Origin: Batillaria attramentaria
Lineage: Eukaryota > Mollusca > Gastropoda > Batillariidae
Assembly (NCBI GenBank): GCA_018292915.2
Contig: JACVVK020000294.1
Location: 540,001 to 604,000 of the forward strand
Direction of reading: 5' to 3'
Length of the DNA stretch: 64,000 nucleotides
Below the pieces are notes generated by a model that saw nothing but the letters and a program-made list of their open reading frames with translations, searched no databases and was not told the origin of the DNA. Shown piece after piece: positions 1 through 11,461 of the stretch. The position numbers were made by a program, and so were the translations under genes. The stretch's first letter is position 1. Every line of letters starts with the position of its first letter.

Positions 1-3000
1 CATCTGCAGGAGATCCTTCACCAGCTCATTGTAAACTTCCATCATCTGAAGAGTGACCTCTGGATCCTGTTTAGTCATCCTCGTCTGGGGCTGATACCGC
101 TCTTTGCAATGAAACAGAGATAAAAGGGTATGTGTGTGTGTGTGTTTTTTTCCATGACAATGCAGTAAGGAATTTTCTATTAAAAAAAAAGAAAAGAAGA
201 GAAAGTAAACAGTGAGCTAAAAAAAAGAAAAGAAGAGAAAGTAAACAGTGAGCTAAAAAAAAGAAAAGAAGAGAAAGTAAACAGTGAGCTAAAAAAAAGA
301 AAAGAAGAGAAAGTAAACAGTGAGCTAAAAAAAAGAAAAGAAGAGAAAGTAAACAGTGAGCTAAAAAAAAGAAAAGAAGAGAAAGTAAACAGTGAGCTAA
401 AAAAAAGAAAAGAAGAGAAAGTAAACAGTGAGCTAAAAAAAAAAAAAGAAGAGAAAGTAAACAGTGAGCTAAAAAAAAAGAAAAGAAGAGAAAGTAAACA
501 GTGAGCTAAAAAAAAGAAAAGAAGAGAAAGTAAACAGTGAGCTAAAAAAAAAAAAAGAAGAGAAAGTAAACAGTGAGCTAAAAAAAAGAAAAGAAGAGAA
601 AGTAAACAGTGAGCTAAAAAAAAGAAAAGAAGAGAAAGTAAACAGTGAGCTAAAAAAAAGAAAAGAAGAGAAAGTAAACAGTGAGCTAAAAAAAAAAAAA
701 GAAGAGAAAGTAAACAGTGAGCTAAAAAAAAGAAAAGAAGAGAAAGTAAACAGTGAGCTAAAAAAAAGAAAAGAAGAGAAAGTAAACAGTGAGCTAAAAA
801 AAAGAAAAGAAGAGAAAGTAAACAGTGAGCTAAAAAAAAAAAAGAAGAGAAAGTAAACAGTGAGCTAAAAAAAAGAAAAGAAGAGAAAGTAAACAGTGAG
901 CTAAAAAAAAGAAAAGAAGAGAAAGTAAACAGTGAGCTAAAAAAAAGAAAAGAAGAGAAAGTAAACAGTGAGCTAAAAAAAAGAAAAGAAGAGAAAGTAA
1001 ACAGTGAGCTAAAAAAAAGAAAAGAAGAGAAAGTAAACAGTGAGCTAAAAAAAAGAAAAGAAGAGAAAGTAAACAGTGAGCTAAAAAAAAAAAAAGAAGA
1101 GAAAGTAAACAGTGAGCTAAAAAAAAGAAAAGAAGAGAAAGTAAACAGAGAGCTAAAAAAAAGAAAAGAAGAGAAAGTAAACAGTGAGCTAAAAAAAAGA
1201 AAAGAAGAGAAAGTAAACAGTGAGCTAAAAAAAAGAAAAGAAGAGAAAGTAAACAGTGAGCTAAAAAAAAAAAAAGAAGAGAAAGTAAACAGTGAGCTAA
1301 AAAAAAGAAAAAAAGAAAAAAGAAGCTGAATATCTTTGAAAGAAAAATAGCAGACAAATGTGCATCCTTCATACATCACGCTGGGGAATTGCTGAGGGAT
1401 AAAAAGACTGAAACTTAGAGCGGGGTGCAGAAGCACCGCCCTGCTGGGGGTTCAGGGGCAATGACCTACTTCAGAAAACAAATTTTTACCAGTTTTTAAA
1501 GGCATTTAACAGCCTCTTCTGGCACCAAAAAGTAAAATACTGCCATGGTACTGACCTGCAAGTTTTAAAAAATGAAGTTAGACTGTCCAGTATGACATTT
1601 CATGTATCATGATATACAACAACCTTATTCTCCACATCCTTTTTTTCTTTGGCTGAAACTAGATTTTTTTTGGCTGAAGGCATAGGACATTTGGCTGAAA
1701 ATCGCCAAATGACTGAAAATTCCCCAGCCTGATACATACAATTTTGGTTTGTGACGTCAGTAAACTGTAAGCCGGATGATTATTAATTGGATTGATTTTT
1801 AAAAAAAATGATTGACCATGTATTAGATAACAACATTACTAAGTCGAATTTAATTTGTTGAACTATCTTGATGATTAATACAGCTCTTAAGGCAATACAA
1901 TTTTGTTTACACTTTGTGCCAGCAGTCAAACATTCAAATCCTGCAACTGCTGTTACACTACTGGAGCGCTCAGTGTGGTCGCATAATCGAGTACGCTTCT
2001 GCTGGCTCAGTGCCAGCATTACAAATACTGTCACTGTCCAGGTGTCTAAGTGGCATGCTTGTGGTTATCATGAAAACGGTACAGAATGATTTGTGATAAA
2101 AATGGCAGCCTTAACCCCTTTCAGAAGAAAAAAAAATCATTCGGCAAACATCTGCTTCACCTTTAAAGTGCCTGCTCCCCAGAAAGTACAGTGTATCACA
2201 AAATGGCTCATACAATGGACGCTGTCAATAATGGACACTGTCAACATGGTACTGCTGCACTGCACTTCACTTATCCAAAATGACCTTGTCATATCACAAG
2301 AAACAAACACCTCTTTCCTTTCATCTGCTCTGGTCATTGTGTTTCCTAACACTTGTCTTCTCACCTTCTGACAGTTTGGCAAACAAGTGGTCAAGGACCA
2401 TCTGAACGACGCCTGCCCGGTTGCTGCTCTCTCCGGCGATCGTGTAGGACTTGCCGGAGCCACTTTCTCCGCCGACCAACAGGCAGACGTTATAGCCCGC
2501 TAGGAAGAGATCAAGGAGCGACTCCACCGACTGCTTGAAGACATCGTACGTGTTGGCGTTTGATGCGTGTAGTGTTTGAAACCTGTGTACGAGATGAGTG
2601 CAATCTGACCGCATCCGTGGAAAATATGAGGAGGTAGCTAAAGGGCAGCTAAAGTTTCAAGCTGGAAGAAGATACAGTCAAACCTGTGTAAGGCGGTCAC
2701 CCAAGGGACTGGGTCAAACTGACCACCTTAGACAGGTGGCCGGGTTATCCAGGGTGTCATGTCAACAGCTAGTGTGTCAGGGGATCCTCTGGGGTGACCA
2801 GGTTAGACAGTGGTTTGGCTTATACAGGTGACCGCCTTGGCAGGTTCGACTGTATTTAAAATCAGAGCGCTGCTTTTTCAGTTGAAACAACAACAACAAC
2901 AAAAAAACAAACAAACAAACAAACAACAACAATGAAAACCCCACAAAATGCCACCATCAACAAACTAATGCAGATCAATATCCATAAACATAAACAGGAT

Positions 3001-4694
3001 ACAGTATGTAAAGTAGAACAGAAAGCGAATAACACACTCAGCATAATTATACACATAACCAAATAATAACATGCACCCCATGCTTACCCAAAGTATGGTC
3101 CACTAGCTTTTGCAGCGACTCTTCCTGACGACTCAACGTGCAGGTTGGTTATTCCCTCGCCACGGCTCTGTGGCCGCAAACGACCGACCACGTCGACGTT
3201 CATGATGGTGTCCAAGCCCCTCACTGTTCTCCTGTTTGGCACCTGATCTCTATACAACCTTGTCTCGAACCCTCGTGGACGTTCTGCTCGTCTGTGTCCA
3301 ACACCTGCCTCACCTCCCCCATTCAAATTCCTGTGACGCGGGCTGATGTAAGTCTCTGCCTGCTGACTCTTCCTGCTGCCTTCACTTCCAGTTGTGTCCC
3401 ATAAGCGGGGCCTCGGCTCTGGGGCTCTCTCCCCTCTCCATCCGTCTCGTTCACCTCCTCTCTGATCTCTGTCCCTGATGAAGTCCCTGCTTTGGTCTAA
3501 ACTCTGCGAGCCTCTTCTTGGGTAAGCTGCCGGTGGAAGACGTGATCTCGACTCCACTGGTGATCCTACAACTACAAGTCTCGCTTCGGGTGGGGTTGTC
3601 GTAAGAGGCTGAAGGCCGCTGGGACCTGGCTCCGATTCTCCTGCAGGGAGCTGTGACTGTGAAGCAGACGGCGGCACCTGATCCTGAGATAATTCTCGAT
3701 CTGCCTGTGTGTTACTGCCGTCTCCGTCTCTGAGCAAGTCAGGATGGCCCAGGGGCCTTTGTCTTTGACCAGCTAACCCTGAAAAACAAACCAGTATTGA
3801 CATCAAAAGCACATGCAGGAAAATGATATCAAAACCATAAAACAAGCAACAGAAAGCAACAAAAGCAAAATAGTGCCATTTAAATATCATCATTCCAACA
3901 AGTGGTGTTGAGGGTGAGTGGTGGTTTAATAGGTAGCATGTTGGTCTTTGCTGCTGCACTACTGAAGGGCGGTCACAGCAAAGCGTGGATTCGAACCCAG
4001 GTCGAGCTGTGATATGTGATACCGGATTTTCCTGGTTACCGGGCTGCTCCTTGGGGGTTTCTCTCTAGGTTATCCCGCTTTCCTCCCCCAGTACTTTAAA
4101 AAAAAAAAAAAAAAGGTATTGGGTGGCACTGCTAATGAGCTTCCCCTGACAGAAGCAGCCTGTATTTCCCAAAAGTGATAATAAGGTAATAACAACCCAA
4201 AACAAAGTCCAAATACGCCTGCAGGCAATAGAACCAGCCATCAATTTTAACAATGAGTTCTTGGTGCATAGGACTAGTACATGAGGGCACAACCTGAGGT
4301 AAATTAAGGGTCTTGCGCAACCTCTGATATCCAGACAAGATGAGAAACCTTTTGCCTCACTACCTTCAGAGAAAGGGAACTGAGACTGTGAGGCAGATGG
4401 AGCTGCTCGATCTTCGGACGATCGGCGTTCTGTATCTGTGTCTAAGGCTTCGCTTCTGCGGAAGTTGGGATGAGCCTGAGGCCGCTGTCTGACACCATGC
4501 ACTGGACAGAAAACATTGCTCAGAATGACATAAATATGTTACAGACGAAAAACTTCAGTAACCACTGTATCAGGCAGCGTCATACATGCAAATGAACTGA
4601 GAGGGATAATGATCAAGCTGACAAATGGAAAAGGACGGGAGGCCATCATGTATTCATTCACAGAGTATGAAAACTGGACTCATGCACACGCGTG

Positions 4695-4725
<31 letters not shown>

Positions 4726-5043
4726 TAAAAATTAACTAAAAAAGCAACAGCAACAAATAAAATTTAATTTAAAAAAACAACAACCAAGATTCAGCAATTT
4801 TTGTGGGCCAACATCTACCAAAAAAAGGTTTCAGGGGGTGGGGGGGTGGGGGGGGGGAGGAAGGGAAGAATGGACAAAAAGTACTGAAAAAGAGGAAAAA
4901 AGCTTCTGTCAATGTAAGGAACACCAGGGAAAATGCGTTATGAAAAAGTACAGAAAAAAAGGGAAAACGCTTCTATCAATATAAGGAACACTGAAACAAA
5001 TGATTTACAATACAAACTTACAAGTGCTGCCAGTATCAGCCAT
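1..5043 (-). CDS. Divergent kinesin-motor protein, 5' part (gene runs off left edge)
   Basis: Five exons join in frame: 5022-5043 (ATG in AAAATGG, then a GTAAGT donor), 4364-4501, 3088-3778, 2365-2582 and 1-101 (continues beyond the window). They encode the first 390 residues. Residues 1 to about 245 are low-complexity, rich in Arg, Ser, Pro and Gly, and presumably disordered. A kinesin-type motor fold starts near residue 246 with a VVGRLRP strand (compare VRVRP in kinesins). It continues with an AGYNVCLLVGG strand and a P-loop GESGSGKS at 322-329. The edge exon carries the EVYNELVKDLL motif. The P-loop lysine is kept, so nucleotide binding is plausible. However, the usual YGQTGSGKT is altered to GGESGSGKS and switch regions lie outside the window, so motility cannot be judged. 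The second and third exons share a repeated unit, an apparent exon duplication. Introns hold a minisatellite, a MITE and a SINE. I do not recognise the orthologue; a vestigial-motor centriolar protein or an unusual KIF are both possible. Family membership is confident, identity is not. Confidence 0.8.
181..1320. repeat. 36-bp minisatellite, about 31 copies
   Basis: The unit is A8-GAAAA-GAAGAG-AAAGTAAAC-AGTGAGCT. Copies differ mainly in the length and interruption of the A run. It is extremely purine-rich on the plus strand and sits in the intron between the P-loop exon and the edge exon of the kinesin-like gene. The 36-bp period is a multiple of three, so long artificial reading frames run through it on the minus strand. 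Confidence 0.95.
1321..2364. other. Remainder of kinesin-gene intron
   Basis: AT-rich intron sequence with no recognisable element or exon. It runs to the donor of the P-loop exon at 2363-2364. Confidence 0.5.
2675..2852. mobile_element. pogo/Tigger-like MITE, 178 bp
   Basis: The element is bounded by imperfect terminal inverted repeats of about 28 bp. Both ends read CAGTC[A/G]AACCTG followed within a few bases by AAGGCGGTCACC. Each end is flanked by TA (2673-2674 and 2853-2854), as expected for a Tc1/mariner/pogo target duplication. The inside has no coding capacity, and the interior GGGTTATCCAGG resembles Tigger-family ends. It lies in a kinesin-gene intron. Superfamily assignment rests on TIR style and TSD only. 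Confidence 0.8.
3910..4205 (+). mobile_element. tRNA-derived SINE, family D, copy 1
   Basis: The head has an A-box-like GGTTTAATAGGTAGCA and a B box GGATTCGAACCC. The body reads GTGATATGTGATACC..TTTTCCTGG and is followed by an A run and a 3' part ending in a CCCAAAAGTGATAATAAGGTAATAA-like segment. A second copy lies at 20829-21165 in the same arrangement, which shows it is a dispersed family rather than a tRNA gene. Confidence 0.8.
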
Positions 5044-5489
5044 TTTGTAAGAAGGACCACTACACAATCCTCACCAAGCCAGCAACATTCAGCAAGTGAC
5101 CATAAAACGAATGGATAGATCTACTGAACGAGCCACTTGCACATAACTCAACAGCCCCCTGTGGCTTTCAATCGTATCAATCCAGGGACTATCATTCGTC
5201 CACATGCAGGAAACGCTCGTAAATAATATGCGCCATTCAATATAATTTGTCCCGAAATGGTCACTGATAGCTGCACAATGCGCGGACATGGAGGTGCCGC
5301 TGTGGACATCTCCACGACTCCTCCCTCAGCCGTGTGTCTAACTCTTGTAACAGACAAGGATCGAGATAAAACAGACACCTATAATCTGTGAGCAAATCCC
5401 AGTAAATCTGAGAATGAACAACCCTGGAATGACACTCCCCATGGGACTAAAATTATTACATTTGAAACAGAGACAGTGCTGCTGTAAGG

Positions 5490-5940
5490 GTGGAGGTATG
5501 CATGTGTGCAGGGGGGGGGGGGGGGAGTTGTGGGTGCTGGGGTTTGGAAACAGACCGGGGGGTGAGGGAGTGGGGTGGATGGGGGGCAGACAGGAAGGGG
5601 GAACGGGTGGGGAAGGTAGAAGGGAGAGAGAGAGGGTGTGGGAAGGGGGTGCTGAAAGAAAGTGATGGTACAAATATAAAGACCACAGTGGAAAGTTGGG
5701 GGGGGGGGGTCTGGGGGAAAGGGGGAGAGAGAGGGGGGGGGGAAGAGGGGCGGGGGCAGTGAAAGACAGTGATGGCACAAATATAAAGACCACAGTGGAA
5801 AGTTTGGGGGGAGGTAGGCAGAAGGTAGGTGAGAAACATGAAGAGGGAATGAGTGGCGGGGGAGGGGAGAAGGAGGAGGAGGGGGGGGGGGGGGGGTTGG
5901 CAGAAGGTAGGTGAGAAACATCAAGAGGGAATGAGCAGGC
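5490..5940. repeat. G-rich interrupted tandem repeat
   Basis: Long G runs on the plus strand separate duplicated blocks. One block (GTGATGG..CACAAATATAAAGACC..CAGTGGAAAGTT) occurs at about 5660-5700 and again at 5767-5803. Another (GCAGAAGGTAGGTGAGAAACAT) occurs at 5819-5840 and 5900-5921. Many G-runs of four or more make it a quadruplex-forming candidate. Confidence 0.8.
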
Positions 5941-6408
5941 TCACACTATGATTCCTGATTTCGAAAGAGTGCTGGGGTTATAGCTATCCACTTTTACAAT
6001 GGTGATGTAACCTGCCATGACCCATTCTTCTCAAACTCATAGTCACATACATCCTGTCAAACTGCATATATAGTCAACCCCAGCAAATAAATTCATTTCA
6101 ACCACTGCATTCTTCTGCTGTGCAGGTCTCTTCTGATGCAAGTTTCTTGGACTTTGGAGCTGATCGAAAGTTCACTGCCACTGAAAAACTACTTTGTGAT
6201 TGCATCAATCTCTACCAACGTCAAGCCTTAAGCCAAGGTTTCAAATGCATTACTTGCAGATATCTTTTCGGCTATCTTTTTTTCTCTCTCTCTCTCTCTC
6301 TAAATTACGAAAGAAAAAAAAATTGGCAAATAATGTTGTGCAAGAAATCTCAGTGAGTCATGCCGCGATACTGATCAGTGGTATCTGTGTTTGCTCACAA
6401 CTGGTTCA

Positions 6409-6410
<2 letters not shown>

Positions 6411-6460
<50 letters not shown>
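6411..6460. repeat. (AT)n microsatellite
   Basis: An uninterrupted AT dinucleotide run of about 50 bp. Confidence 0.97.
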
Positions 6461-6463
<3 letters not shown>

Positions 6464-8454
6464 GTGAAACTAATTATTAACTTTTATTCAATGGACATGA
6501 TTACAGTCAGATATATAAGATCACATCAGCATTCATACCTTTGTGTCAAAAGTGTTTATTGGCCAAGTGAAAGTTTCAAGCAGTAAATCACATTGGATAA
6601 GTACACTGTATAGTCATGTCCTGTGTGACTCAGACTGTGAGCATTTTCCCTACATGTGTACATTATTTCCTACTGGTATCTCAAAGTCACACTGACACTG
6701 GAAAACTGTGAACATGCACATGAATGCCTCCTCAAACAGACACACACACACACACATAACAGGAACAACAGCAGTGACACAACCATCACCACATTTAACC
6801 AGTCAACAAATGCTGAGCACTGCAGATACTGCTTGTCAAAGATGCCATCAAAAGTATGACATCTATACTAGAAAACGCTCCGCACAGGGTTACTGATGTC
6901 ATACTAGAACTTTTCATGTGCATTGCTGTTATGAAATTTTATTTACATAAATGAAGTTACATTGTCAACATTCAACAGTGTTCACAATGAGATTCGGACA
7001 ACCATTCGTCAGCAGACAGCCGTACCATATCAAAACATAATTTGTATTACACCATTACTGGAAATTCTGCAAAGATAATCACGGCACCAGAAATTGTTGA
7101 ATTTCAGTCTAGGAAAATGACTATAAAGCCTAGCTATATCCTGAGTCATTTCTGGAGAAAAGTTGTACCGTCACCAGGCCGGACATTTTTATCTGTCAAA
7201 AGGCAACAGGATTTATTTATTTGTTATTCACACTTCTAGTGTGGGCATTAAATTCTGCCCTCCCTTCTAGACCTTCAAACAATAATTCCAAAAACACAAC
7301 GAAAAAAAAAATAATGGAAGTCCGTAAAACAGTTATGCTGCAGAGACAACACTTTGATTCTTACTACATGTACCGTTCTCGCTTGTGTAAACTTTTTCTT
7401 GTTTTCTTAAAAAAAAATAGAAAGATACTGCACTAAGGACATGTGACTGGAACTTTGAAAACGTGTTTTCGTTTTGATGCAAAGCGAGTATTTTCAGTTT
7501 TGCACTTAAAGGTTTGTGTTTATAGTGATTACGGCTTTTCTGAGTCACTGAACATCTCTCGCTCACTCCCGTACACACCAACAGCCGTTATCAATTGTCG
7601 ATAATCATATACGTTGATTGCTGGCGATATATTTACCTCAGCAAAAGGCGATTAGTTTCTGCCTGCCAACACTGGAATGTTTACGATAACAACCCGCCAT
7701 GCTCCAACTGAGCACCTTTCACGATTCCTTAGTCGAAGAAGGCAGTCCAAGGGAAGTAATGCGAGGTTGCCGTTTTGCCATCTGGTCCCGCATGCGAAAG
7801 TCGAGGTTAGGGATTTTAGCCACAGTTTAAAGTCTGACCTCGAACTAAACTGGCTCTAGGCTTAACTTTTCTGTTGGTGTTGTTGTTGTTGTTGTTTTAA
7901 ATCAGGAAGGGGGTCCATTCCACCACTATGATGCCTATGCCGTCAGTTATAGCCTGGAAGGATTTTTTGAGTCTTCCCGGCTTTCAGTCTTCGCTTCCTT
8001 TTTCTAATTAAATTTTTTTTTTTGTTTGTTTGTTGTTGTTGTTGTTGTTTTTTTTTGTTGTTTTTTTTGGGGGGGGTCTTTTGTCCTAGTCTGGGTTACG
8101 CCTGTAGCCGTGGGTTAAATTAACCGGGCCGGGCTTGGCTGACGGCTTTACTGACATCGGTGCCGCGGGCCCCGTGATGCGTGCCTGGATATTAGACAGC
8201 TGAGAATCTATTAACATTTTGTTCAGTTGCTCATGTGCTTCAGTGTTGTTTCTGACGGTTCTCGTGTGCAGATTCTGTGTTCTTTCCAGCCATTTTATTA
8301 TATATTTTTGTTGTTTTTTGTAATGCCATCAGTTACTGTCACCGTCACGGCCGTCACTGACGCAGCCGTTGGGCCCGCGTACTAAACTATGATCACTGAC
8401 TGAGCCGTTTACCCCAGTTCGTCCCCCACTGACCCCACTGAAAACCGGCGTCCC

Positions 8455-8790
8455 GGCCCCGCCGCCGGGGGGGGGGGGGGGGAACGTTGCACGGTCAGTG
8501 TTCCAGTTCATCACGGTCCCCCGGAGGACGTTAGTTTCAATCCGGCCATCCCCCGGGGAACGTCAGTTTCAGTGTCCCAGTGCATCCCCCGGGGCCCGCG
8601 GACGTTTCAGTATCCCAGTCAAGTTCAGGCGCGGCCCCGGGGAAACGTCGTTTCAGCCGGTCAGTGTCCCAGTTCGTCCCGCCCAGGGAACTTGACGAAC
8701 TGATGTTTTCCCGAGACCCCCCCCCCCCCCCCCCCGAAAACAACAACAACTGGTGGAGTTCGCGGCCGCCGGCCATCCCATAACTGACTC
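8455..8790. repeat. GC-rich degenerate repeat block
   Basis: Imperfect repeats of CAGTGTCCCAGT, TCCCCCGGGG and AACGT..GTTTCAG recur between G/C homopolymers. This is the most GC-rich and CpG-dense part of the left intergenic region. No gene start is evident on either strand. Confidence 0.6.
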
Positions 8791-9092
8791 CCCCGGCCCC
8801 GTCAAACTGAAGACTGATGCACCGGCCACTGATGCCCGCTTGCTCTGTCTTGATACTTCCTATTTATCTAGTTTCTAGTACAATTTGCAAGACCTTCATC
8901 ACTGAAAAAGTGCTAACTGATTTTCTTGTCATATATATGCTTGTTTGCCAGTCTCTCTGTGCACGTCTGTTAGTTGGTCAGTGTTTCAACGGTTGCTTGC
9001 TTGCACCGGCAGTTGCTTCAGTGTCAGTTGTCACGTTCACTGCCGGAGTAATTCGTTGACAGTCACTTTGATATCAGGAGGTTCCACTCCTT

Positions 9093-9125
<33 letters not shown>

Positions 9126-9633
9126 ACAGCCTGTTTTGTCACAGTGTGTGTGTCAGTGACGGTGTGTGTGTGTGTTCAGTCGAACTCTGCATGTTGCCCT
9201 CGGTGGGGTCCGGCTACGGGTTAAAATGGAACTGGAAGCCGAGTTCTTCCTCTGATTGGCACTGTCCGTCTTGCATAGTATTCGCAGCGGGAAAATTCTC
9301 AAAAACGTACACGGCATCATCGTCACAAACTCAAGTTGAAGCCGCACAGCAAGTAGGCACTGAGCAAAGACGGAGACATAGACTGAAGAACAGCCAAGGG
9401 AAAAACAGCCGAAACTGAGAAGAAATCACAACTATCGTGTAATTTTGTCAGACTGACGACAAGAAAAGAGAGCTCGATAGGCCGGCATTAATCAGTCAAA
9501 CATCCGGGAAAAAAAAAAGAAGAAGAAAGTAGAGTTCCAATCACCGCAATGCCAGTCACTGAATCTGTCGAGTGAAGTGATTAGGGGGCGACGGGAACTG
9601 TTTCGTTCCATCAGCTTCAGTCCTTGTATTCGG

Positions 9634-10063
9634 TGATAATAATAATAATAATAATAATAATGAGTATTGTATAGGCGCTTTACCCAATTTCACGAATCGG
9701 CTCAAAGCGCCGCGAACTGAACCCAACACGCACGCTCACGTGAATCACACGCAGTCTCCCACACACTGGACATAAACGTATTACAATCACGTGGTGCGAA
9801 GGGTCAGCTCAGCTATTTAAATTTCGGAATTTAGAATTACATTTATTTTTCAAATTTCGTGGGCTGAACATTTCCAAAGCAGAGGGGGAGGAAGCCGGAG
9901 TACCCGGAGAGAACCCCCGACGATCGGCCCGAATGAACGGTGCCACATACGAGAAGGAAAAATTCTTTGCCCCGAGTGGGACTCGAACTCCCCACCTCTC
10001 GCATTGGTGACAAGTCTCTTAACCACTAGACAAGTCTCTTATCCACTAGACCACCGACCACCG
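9634..10063 (-). mobile_element. tRNA-derived SINE, family A, full-length copy 1
   Basis: Read on the minus strand it starts GGTCGGTGGTCTAGTGG (A box) and has a B box GAGTTCGAGTCCC. A conserved body follows (CTTCTCGTATGTGGCACC, then CCGGGTACTCCGG), and the 3' end reads GCGCTTTGAGCCG...GGGTAAAGCGCCTATACAATAC then (ATT)n. That hairpin-like 3' end resembles tails shared by many SINEs and their partner LINEs. The A-box segment is duplicated (20-bp direct repeat, 10010-10049). Confidence 0.9.
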
Positions 10064-10358
10064 ATGAAAGCCAACGGCACCAGGACGTTAGGCGGGTCTT
10101 GTGTGATGTCATCAAGAGCAACGCCGATGACTTCTTTTTCCAAGTCACCAACTGCAAAGGTTATGTTGAGCAGAAAGGCATGAGGCAGAACGGCACGTGT
10201 GGAACTGAAGCCGTGGAAATCTTTGCAGCTGCTAGTAGGCTTCTGCACATCGATCGACATGTACTGATGTCATCACGCACTGTGGTCTGTCCTTGCACTG
10301 AGGTACTAGTACGCCTTTTTTGCTGTCAGTCTGAATGAGGAGTGAAGGAGCGGGCGTG

Positions 10359-10360
<2 letters not shown>

Positions 10361-10403
<43 letters not shown>

Positions 10404-10427
10404 TGTGTGTGCGCGCGCGCGCGCGCA
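10361..10427. repeat. (GT)n/(GC)n microsatellite
   Basis: A GT run that passes into a GC run; alternating purine-pyrimidine throughout. Confidence 0.95.
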
Positions 10428-10806
10428 GAATTTTAATGTATTGTCATTTTCGTTTTAAGCAGACATTTAATTTCCCCAAGAGGGATGAACTGATAACAGT
10501 TAATCTGCAAACAAAGGAAAACAAAGATCAAGAGGTTTAATAGTCTTTCTGGAGCTCATTAACGCAAACAGTTCACAACATCAGTTCAAAAAAATTTTCG
10601 ACTCACATTCTGAGTTGCTCATTGAAATGTACATTTTTAAGTACATTAATTTAACTTTTGTCAGAGAGAGAGAGAGAGAGTTAGATGCAGGCACTGATAT
10701 CACAGCACTATGCTATGCATAGGTACACCTTAGTTATTAGGTACATGTCATGTAATGGCACACATGACAATTTCATAATACAAAGAGGCACAAGTTTACT
10801 TCAAAC

Positions 10807-10807
<1 letters not shown>

Positions 10808-10884
<77 letters not shown>
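10808..10884. repeat. (CT)n(CA)n microsatellite
   Basis: A CT run directly joined to a long CA run. Confidence 0.95.
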
Positions 10885-10889
<5 letters not shown>

Positions 10890-11461
10890 ACAAAGGTAGG
10901 CTCTATCCCTATCCCCTCTGTGGCAAGAAGCATATGGCACACAGAAAATGCATTTTCATGGTAAGCACTGGCATAATAATATAAACTGAACTCAACTGTA
11001 CACGTGTTAAAATGACAACGCTACAATCTAATTCAACAACAAAACAACGTTCCTTATGGAACCACCTGATATTGAGGCAATCTCTCAAGCTTGCAACCAC
11101 CAGTGTCTCCTTGCAAATCAAAACAAAACCCCAAAAAAACCAGTCTTCTTGGACACAAAAAACAACAACAAAAAACAAACACAAAAAGCAACAACAACAG
11201 CAAAGAAACCACGACAACATTAACCCTTTCATTGCCGCTGTCGCAGGATTTCATGAATAGCACCAGTAGACCCACTGTCAAATTAGTTAAAATGTTAAAT
11301 CTAGATTTTCCAGTAGTTGGGGGAAAATTCTAGATGCAATACGGCAGGTTTTGATTCCTGTTGACAGCAAAGTGACGTGAAGAGATGTTATCCGTGAGTG
11401 AACCGAAACGCTTCTGGCAGTGAAAGGGTTAAATGGTGCTTCAGAATATGTCGCACTGGAT

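Larger units (their letters stand above)
5044..11461. other. Intergenic region between kinesin-like gene and PI3K regulatory gene B
   Basis: I find no convincing exon. It holds the G-rich repeat block (5490-5940), an AT microsatellite (6411-6460), a GC-rich block (8455-8790), a full-length SINE (9634-10063), GT and CT/CA tracts (9097-9122, 10361-10427, 10808-10884) and otherwise unremarkable AT-rich DNA. 11160-11215 is an A/CAA-rich simple stretch. Confidence 0.6.

Noticed and set aside
180..1436. 418-codon frame with repeated SSLFTFSSFLFF
   Set aside because: Product of the 36-bp minisatellite (period divisible by three), not a gene.
1..5043. Naming the kinesin-like gene after a specific KIF or a vestigial-motor centriolar protein
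   Set aside because: The motor is too incomplete in this window and no diagnostic C-terminal region is visible.
6120..6260. Possible plus-strand exon after an acceptor-like CTGCTGTGCAG
   Set aside because: No family recognised, no partner exon, and no donor that keeps a sensible frame.
9990..10060. tRNA genes
   Set aside because: The tRNA-like A and B boxes here and at 21420, 23140, 29580, 34490, 45050, 55050, 55540, 57770 and 61630 are followed by conserved non-tRNA bodies and do not fold to complete tRNAs. They are SINE heads.
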